Below are positions 25,385 through 30,686 of a stretch of DNA of 30,686 bases, one piece after another. The stretch lies in the NCBI GenBank assembly GCA_026770585.1, contig MU646370.1, positions 156,731 through 187,416 on the forward strand, in the 5' to 3' direction. Made by a program: the position numbers and the translations under genes. How positions within the stretch are numbered: the first letter of the stretch is position 1; each line of letters opens with the position of its first letter. This DNA is from Baffinella frigidus (taxonomy: Eukaryota; Cryptophyceae; Cryptomonadales; Baffinellaceae). A model generated the notes under the pieces. The model searched no databases and was not told where the DNA came from. It was given only the letters and a program-made list of their open reading frames with translations.

Positions 25385-25908
25385 CAGGGGTAAAGGTTGG
25401 GGGTTATGGGTTAATGTTTGGGGGTTATGGGTTGGGGTTTTCGGGGTCAGGGGTTAGGGCTTAGTGGTTAGGGATTAGGGGTTAGGGGTGAGGGGTTAGG
25501 GGTTAGGGGTTAGGGGTTAGGAGTTAGGGGTTGGGGGTTAGGGGTTAGGGGTTAGGGGTTAGGGGTTGGGGGTTAGGTGTTAGGGGTTAGGTGTTAGGGG
25601 TTAGGTGTTAGGGGTTAGGTGTTGGGCGTTGGGCGTTGGGCGGTATGGGTCAGGGGTTAGGGGTCGGGGGTTAGGGGTCAGGGGTTAGAGGTTAGGGTTT
25701 AGTGTTTAGAGTTTTGGAATAAGGAGTTAGGGTTTAGGGTTTGGAGTTTGGAGTTCAGGGTTCAGGGTTTAGTGCTTAGTGTTTATGGTTTAGGGTTCAG
25801 GGTTTAGTATGTAGGGTTTAGGTTTTAGGTTTTAGGGTTCAGGGTTCAGGGTTTATGGTTGAGGGTTTGGGGTTGAGGGTTGAGGGGTTTGGGATATGGG
25901 TTATATTA
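25385..25908 (+). repeat. TTAGGGG-dominated island between inverted Q elements
   Basis: 25440-25620 is nearly pure TTAGGGG; the remainder mixes TTTAGGG and TTCAGGG. Confidence 0.93.
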
Positions 25909-26114
25909 TGGCCGACGAGAACCCGTCAGCCAGTCTCATTAGTAACAGTTTTTGGTTGAAGGCTGAAACTGGCTGGTATGTGGGTTTGCTCTGCAGTTTT
26001 TCAACAAACAAACTGGCCCACATTGCCAGTTTGTTGGTTTGAAAAACGGATTGGTAGCATTCGGTGGTGCTCACAAACTGATTGGAAGCCTTCGTTGATG
26101 ATCGTTGGCCCCAC
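25909..26114 (-). mobile_element. Q element, copy 2 (inverted)
   Basis: GGCCGACGAGAACCCGTCAG to GAAGCCTTCGTTGATGATCG and TTGGCCCCAC. It is about 80 percent similar by eye to the reverse complement of 25190-25384. Confidence 0.75.
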
Positions 26115-26142
26115 TAAGGATTTTGGGTTGAGGATTTTGGGT

Positions 26143-26195
<53 letters not shown>

Positions 26196-26738
26196 GTTTT
26201 GGGGTTCAGGACTTGAGATTGTAGGGGTCAAGGTTTAGGGTTTAGGGTTTAAGGTTGAGGATTTAGGGTTCAGGGTTCAGGGATTTAGGTTTTAGGTTTC
26301 AAGGTTTAGGGTTCAGGGTTGAGTGTTTAGGGTTTAGGGTTCAGGGTTTGGGGTTTAGGGTTTAGGGTTTAGGGTTTAGGGTTAAGCGTTTAGGGTTGAT
26401 GGTTTAGGGTTCAGAGTTTCGGGTTTCGGGTTTCGGGTTTCGGGTATAGGTTTTTGGGTTTAGGGGTTTAGGGTTCAGGGTTTAGGGTTTAGGGTTGCGG
26501 GTTTAGGTGGGTCCGGGGTCAGGGGTTAGGGTTTAGGTTTTAAGATTTAGGGTTTAGGGGTTTGGGGTTAGGGGTTGGGAGTTGGGGGTTTTGGGTTGGG
26601 GTTAGGGGTTGGGAGTTAGGGGTTTGGAGTTGGGGGTTAGGTGTTAGGTGTTAGGGGATAGGGGTTTGGTGTTAGGGGTTTGGTGCGAGGGGTCAGGAGC
26701 TGGGGGTTAGGGTGTTAGGAGTTCAGGGTTTGAGCCAG
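26115..26738 (+). repeat. TTGAGGG/TTTAGGG/TTTCGGG island
   Basis: Sub-blocks are homogenised for different variants: TTGAGGG at 26139-26195, TTTAGGG at 26345-26390, TTTCGGG at 26415-26445, TTGGGGG/TTAGGGG at 26560-26720. Confidence 0.95.
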
Positions 26739-26744
26739 GGAAAA

Positions 26745-26906
26745 TCATTGGAGCCGTTCGTGTTCAAACGATCTCACGCGTCGAAGGCACCCACACTTGC
26801 AAAAAAACAACAGGGGCACCGTCAAGAACTGGGTCTCCATGCTGGAGCCCTCACAGGCCGCCGGAGCGGCGAGAGCGACTAAGGCAATCCAGCAGACGAA
26901 GCCCAT
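26745..26906 (-). CDS. Short ORF with signal-peptide-like N-terminus
   Basis: From ATG 26906 the frame reads MGFVCWIALVALAAPAACEG and then SSMETQFLTVPLLFFCK, 53 residues in all. Small-residue sites (APAACEG) after the hydrophobic core resemble a signal-peptidase site. A family D repeat ends about 20 bases upstream, the same arrangement as in the signal-peptide gene copy 2 (11868-11935). CAAGTGTGG after LLFFC may be a 5' splice site. No family is recognised; it could be the first exon of a larger gene. Confidence 0.3.
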   Translation of the reverse strand: MGFVCWIALVALAAPAACEGSSMETQFLTVPLLFFCKCGCLRRVRSFEHERLQ

Positions 26907-26928
26907 CCTATCTCTGACCTTTGGTGCT

Positions 26929-26987
26929 CTGGTGCTTTCTATTTCACTCACATCGAAGGCCACGCCCACCTCACTCTTGAGGAGATT
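26929..26987 (-). mobile_element. Family D repeat (introner-like)
   Basis: CTTTGGTGCTCTGGTGCTTT, TTTCACTCACATCGAAGGCC and CCTCACTCTTGAGGAGAT. It reads as AAGCACCAGAGCACCAAAG next to GTCAGAG on the minus strand. Bases 26988-27316 have no supported gene. Confidence 0.75.
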
Positions 26988-27403
26988 TGAAACGCCCTAC
27001 TCTTGGTACCGACGGTAAAAGTGCTCTACTCCACCTTACCCCAGATTCTATGGAGGTTTGGCGTTGGGTTCTTGTTCTAGCAATTTGGTGTTGGAATTTA
27101 GGTTGTGCATGTTGGAAGGTTTTGGATTGAGAATCTTTAATGAATTCCCACCCCAGGTGTCAGGGACTCTTGAAACCCCTTTTCGCGACCGAAAACGCAA
27201 AGTGTCTTTGCGAGGCCTGGATGGAGGCTGACTTCTGCCCCACCTGGTTCGGATTGGAGTGTGTCACAGAGAATACTCGCAGCGGGATGATGGATCGAGG
27301 ACCCAGTACGGGCTTGTCAGTGACCAACGAACGACCGGGTAGCAGTCATCAGCAGCGGCGGGCAGCAGTGGGGCAGCCAGCGGGTTGAGGGTGCCAGAAA
27401 TAC

Positions 27404-27943
27404 CTGGGAGAGAACTGTCTGCACGGCCTTGATAGACAGCCGCTTCTCCGACTTTGCTTGCTCCGCGACCATGGCGGGATGCGCCGCAGCTTGCGCCGCA
27501 GTGAGCTTGACCACAGAGGTGCAGCCGGGGAGGTGGATGAGAACTGGAGGGCCCTCGGCCGTCTTGGGAGAGATGAACCACAGCCCGGTCTTCTTCTGCT
27601 TGAAGCACTTGCAGAGGACCTTGCACGCAGAATCCTCCCCGATGCCCACCGGCCGAGAGTCGCAGCAGACCCAGAAGGACTTGCTGCCGCTCGGCGTGTG
27701 GCCATCCTCCTTCGTCATGCAGCGGACCTTGTGGCCAGTCTGCAGGCTGTGAAGCTGAAGCTCGTACATCAGCTCCGGGCGGCTGGCACGCCCCCGCTGG
27801 ACATCGAACGTCGATGCGGCTGCCCCTGCCTCTGATGGATCCGGCAGCGGCCCCAAAACGGGCTGGTCACGGACCCCCCACGTCGACGCGGCTGCCCCTG
27901 CCTCCGAGGGATCCGGCAGCAGCGGCACCCGGCCACCAGACAT
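27404..27943 (-). CDS. Zinc-cluster exon, possibly MULE/FAR1-like transposase N-terminus
   Basis: 180 codons from ATG 27943 to CTCCCAG|GTATTT, a good 5' splice site at phase 0; unspliced, the frame runs on to 27317. Residues 8-21 and 33-45 are a tandem duplication (LPDPSEAGAAAST). Residues 75-141 contain several Cys and His, including C107-x3-C111 and H137-x3-C141 (IHLPGC), a spacing like the FAR1/WRKY-GCM1 zinc clusters in the N-termini of MULE transposases and related factors. LTAAQAAAHPAMVAEQAKSE and the following residues look helical. No catalytic DDE domain follows in the window, so it is a fragment or the first exon. The family call is inference. Confidence 0.45.
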
Positions 27944-27987
27944 CTGGTTGGTCTCACCGCTTTCCTCCTCCTCTCAGAAAACCACTT

Positions 27988-28035
27988 CCAGTTTCCGCCT
28001 ATGTTGGGAGCTCGAAGAACCTTAAGGACCTATAG
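27988..28035 (+). mobile_element. Introner-like repeat, type A
   Basis: CAGTTTCCGCCTATGTTGGG, AGCTCGAAGAACCTTAAGGA; hairpin end missing. Bases 28036-28216 show no gene. Confidence 0.75.
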
Positions 28036-28216
28036 GACGAATGGTATGCCGCGTGGGTCCATCGTAGGAGCTTATGAAGGGGAGTTGCGCTCCTGCTCCT
28101 TGAATCTTTGGAGCGACCCCAAAATTGACATTTCCCATGAGAATAATTGACTTTTGCAATAAAAATATTTTTTCCCTATGTACGGGCCCGCCTCGGTACC
28201 GATTTAACATGCTTTG

Positions 28217-28553
28217 CAGTCCTTTCTACGGAAGGGCGTGGCGTTGGGCTATGTTGGGAGAAATTAAAACCTAAAGGACCTAAAGGACTCATGCTTTCTC
28301 TACAAAATTCGTCTTCTCGACCTTTAGGTTTTATTGGTGTTAAGCTCAGGAACGATTGGAGAGGGCTTGTCCCGCCATGAACATCCTTCTACAGAAGGGC
28401 TACCCTTTGTCTGGCTCTGCCGTAAATCCGGTGGTCAGTCATGTTGGGAAACAATAAAACCTAAAGGTCCTAAAGGTCTGCAGTCCTTTCTACGGAAGGG
28501 CGTGTCGTTGGCATATGTTGGGCGAAATTAAAACCTAAAGGACCTAAAGGACA
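28217..28553 (+). mobile_element. Three introner-like repeats (B, C-like, B)
   Basis: 28217-28290: GTCCTTTCTACGGAAGGGCG with ATGTTGGGAGAAATTAAAAC. 28387-28475: CTTCTACAGAAGGGCTACCC with CATGTTGGGAAACAATAAAA. 28478-28553: GCAGTCCTTTCTACGGAAGG with GGCATATGTTGGGCGAAATT. All have the doubled CCTAAAGG(A/T) tail to the right. Confidence 0.85.
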
Positions 28554-28715
28554 TAAGTGTCACTGCGAGCTATTTAGCTGCCTGTTCCGCACCTTGAACA
28601 GACAAGATCCCTGTGGAGAAAGTTCTTATCTGGACAAGACCTGTAACTTTGCCATACGAATCACAACAGTTAAGGTTGCAGATAAACATGGTCCTAGGTA
28701 AATCGATCGGTGCAT

Positions 28716-28890
28716 GGTCTTTCTACAGAACCAGTTCCGGTGTCCGCCTATGTTGGGAGCTCGAAGAACCTAAAGGACATAAAGGATCAGTAATCAGTAA
28801 TCGGCACCCTCACAAACAGTGACTTTTCCTTTCAACATGGGTTTTCTGCAGATAAGTTCCGGTGTCCGCCTATGTTGAAAGGACCTAAAT
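28716..28890 (+). mobile_element. Two introner-like repeats, type A
   Basis: 28716-28786: TTTCTACAGAACCAGTTCCG to GAACCTAAAGGACATAAAGG. 28850-28890: GATAAGTTCCGGTGTCCGCC then ATGTTGAAAGGACC, truncated internally. Confidence 0.8.
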
Positions 28891-28935
28891 TGACCTCTTC
28901 CCTTCAAAGTTGACATGGATTAAAAAACGTTTGCC

Positions 28936-29076
28936 CACCACCAGCCCTCAGTGTGGGAGCAAATTGTTTTTTCGAGTCCCTTGATTTGTTCCAGAGGTCG
29001 TCGGAATCTCACGGTCTTCAGTACAAATCAAGGGGATTGAAAACAGCGATTTGCTCCAACTCTGAGGCCTGGTGGC
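28936..29076. mobile_element. Foldback element family P2, copy 2
   Basis: CCACCACCAGCCCTCAGTGT and GGGAGCAAATT return inverted as GATTTGCTCCAACTCTGAGG and CCTGGTGG. The centre GAGGTCGTCGGAATCTCACG with GTCTTCAG resembles the palindromic centre of 1855-1992. Confidence 0.8.
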
Positions 29077-29119
29077 ATTCGGCATTTGCCCAGTTTGACC
29101 CCCTAGTGGTCAAAAAAAG

Positions 29120-29302
29120 GCAGGTCCTCGAAGCCTTCGGACGCTAGCGTCCGTTGAGGACCTCCCTCTTCTGAAATGAGGGAGTTCATTGATTACAAAA
29201 GAACCCTCTTCTGGAACCCTCTTCTGGACTTGGCTAAAGTCCAGAAGGAACCCTCTTCTGGACTTGGCTTCTAAGAACCCTCTTCTGGACTTGGCTAAAG
29301 CT
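29120..29302. repeat. Palindrome plus four ~26-bp tandem repeats
   Basis: AGGTCCTC..GGACGCTAGCGTCC..GAGGACCT folds at 29121-29162. Then GAACCCTCTTCTGGACTTGG and truncated forms occur four times (29203-29297). Confidence 0.8.
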
Positions 29303-29470
29303 TATTGAGCTGAAGGAAAACGATCGACCAAACTGGTCAAAATCGTTTGACCACTCGCCAACTAAAAGTCAACTTGTCAACTTCAGAGGGCGAGAGCGCG
29401 TGCGCTCTTCCGAAGGCTCGCTCCTCCGAGCCCTGTAAGTGGGCTGGACGTTGGTCCTCCGAGCGTCACC

Positions 29471-29554
29471 ATGAAGTTCCTCGTGCTGTTCGTGAACACC
29501 ATGGGGCGCCTCTTTTTCCGCGAGGCCGAGATCCACGCCATCCTCGAAATGCAG
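29471..29554 (+). CDS. Possible first exon of a TRM11-like tRNA methyltransferase
   Basis: ATG 29471 (context GTCACCATGA) opens 28 codons: MKFLVLFVNTMGRLFFREAE, then IHAILEMQ, ending at CAG|GTCTCT in phase 0. From memory, Trm11 proteins (catalytic subunits of the tRNA guanosine-10 N2-methyltransferase) begin with a similar pattern: a hydrophobic strand, an aromatic-Arg pair, then E-(I/V) and a helix. Read through, the frame stops at 29599 after a basic tail. No later exon lies in the window. The match is short and could be chance. Confidence 0.33.
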
Positions 29555-29609
29555 GTCTCTTCCGAGAAGAAGTTTCGCTTGTGCCGCATTTGCTTTTAGG
29601 GGCCAGCGG

Positions 29610-29835
29610 GTTTGGGATTCACTGTTTAGGTTTCGGGGTTCAGGGTTTAGGGTTCAGGGTTTAGGGTTCAGGGTTTAGGGTTGAGGGTTGAAGGATCAGG
29701 GTTTAAGGTTTAGGGTTCAGGGTCTAGGGTTTAAGGTTTAGGGTGTAGGGTTTCTGGTTTGAAGTTTAGAGGTTAGGATTCAGGTTTTAGCGTTGAGCTT
29801 TTAGTGTTCAGCGTTCAGCGTCCAGGGTTCAGGTT
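29610..29835 (+). repeat. Degenerate TTTAGGG/TTCAGGG island
   Basis: GGGTTTAGGGTTCAGGG and variants; G-rich strand plus. The stretch 29836-30240 has no supported gene. Confidence 0.92.
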
Positions 29836-30249
29836 TTCTGGGGTTTCTAGGATAATCCACTCACCGAGCACGGCTCGTGAGGGGGTGTCTGGGGATCCAC
29901 GGAAGTCCCCTTCCAAGTGGGAGTGGAGTTGCATGCAGCGAAGTCAAAGCAAAGTCAAAGCTGGAACCATTAGTCAAGTGTCCACTTTCGGTCCCGCCCG
30001 AGCGGGATCTCGGGGAACATCTCCCGGCCCGAGCCGGGGACTCTGTTCTCCTCAATAAATCTCTGACCCGACACGCGACTCCCGTCCACATGTCGCTCCC
30101 CCCGACAGTTCCCCCCCTGTAGAACTGCAGAGGTTTCAAGGTTTAGGGTTGGTGTCTCGAGGGTAGTCAACCCTCTGGAACTAAATTCAGAACACGCAGG
30201 CCCAACTCCGGTGCGGGGTCTTAAGTTCTTGGTTCTTGTATCCCAGACA

Positions 30250-30310
30250 CCCCTGCACATAACTGGCAAAGAAAGAGATACCCCTGCACATAACTGGCCA
30301 AGAAACCTGG
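30250..30310 (+). repeat. Direct repeat of ~30 bp
   Basis: ACCCCTGCACATAACTGGC(C)AAGAAA occurs at 30249 and 30281. Confidence 0.75.
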
Positions 30311-30449
30311 CCCCTACCCCACAGCTTTTTTATGTAGTTCACCAGAATCTGGTAGTTGTTTGACTGGTCGTCGGCCAAATTGAAAATAGCTCTGCCCTGG
30401 TTACTAGCACCTGAACAAGTGGAGTTTCCACTAAATACACGACTCCGAC

Positions 30450-30510
30450 GTACCCCTGTAGCTGTCTAGGTTGTTTCCCTATTTTTTTAATTAGCGAGGT
30501 ACCTGTGTAA
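30450..30510. mobile_element. Degenerate M1 element
   Basis: TACCCCTGTAG at the left and TTAATTAGCGAGGTACCTGT at the right. The core is lost, but the end resembles copy f at 16300-16410. Confidence 0.45.
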
Positions 30511-30552
30511 CGACGTTTCACCGTACATGAACCCTGGAGATGACTTGGTTTA

Positions 30553-30686
30553 TTGTTGAGGGTTGAGAGTTGATGGTTGTTGTTTTCGGATTCGGGGTTC
30601 AGGCTTCAGGTTTTGTGGTTTCGGGTCCAGCATTGAGGGTTCAGCATTAAGGGCTTGGGGTTTAGGTTTGAGGGTTTAGGGTTTAG
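30553..30686 (+). repeat. Telomere-like island continuing past the window end
   Basis: GGTTGAGGG, TTCGGGG, TTCAGG and TTTAGGG variants. Confidence 0.88.

Noticed and set aside
1-30686. Dinoflagellate spliced-leader relics
   Set aside because: I looked for the conserved leader ending TTTTGGCTCAAG upstream of frames and did not see it. The search was by eye.

Overview
The window reads as nuclear DNA of a large-genome eukaryotic alga or protist. The reasons are about twenty islands of degenerate heptamers related to TTTAGGG/CCCTAAA (the telomere type of green algae, cryptophytes, chromerids and dinoflagellates), very low gene density, exons bounded by GT-AG or GC-AG junctions, many short foldback elements, and long CA and GA microsatellites. 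A dinoflagellate fits the non-canonical (GC) splice sites, but the dinoflagellate spliced-leader sequence was not seen by eye, so the group cannot be fixed from sequence alone.

Layout. 1-3.1 kb: CA microsatellite between 80-bp direct repeats, foldback elements, telomere-like DNA and three copies of an acidic exon. 3.1-4.3 kb: a minus-strand signal-peptide gene (copy 1) and a cysteine-rich plus-strand exon. 4.3-9.5 kb: repeats and four foldback families. 9.5-12.0 kb: a second copy of the signal-peptide gene, invaded by about ten roughly 90-bp repeats resembling introners (transposon-like introns). 12-14.1 kb: small tandem repeats and a candidate plus-strand multi-exon gene. 14.2-18.5 kb: nested foldback elements, GA tracts and 1.3 kb of degenerate CCCTAAA. 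18.9-20.4 kb holds the clearest genes: a five-finger C2H2 zinc-finger gene (minus), divergent from a DUF3293-family gene (plus) whose intron is made of a telomere-variant heptamer. 20.5-26.7 kb: foldback elements, a tRNA-like sequence, inverted 21-bp arrays and telomere-like islands. 26.7-29.6 kb: a short signal-peptide ORF, a truncated zinc-binding exon that may come from a transposase, more introner-like repeats, and a possible first exon of a TRM11-type tRNA methyltransferase. The end is telomere-like again.

The main signal is how these parts interact. First, a ~90-bp repeat family behaves like introners: one copy interrupts a duplicated gene as an in-frame 90-nt unit with GC-AG edges, and an array of ten copies separates the start of the same gene from its body. 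Second, telomere-like heptamers recur in introns with the C-rich strand always the sense strand, placing CTAAAC (branch-point-like) and CAG at the 3' splice site. Third, several foldback families share centres but differ in ends, or share ends but differ in centres. No operon-like functional linkage between the genes is evident.
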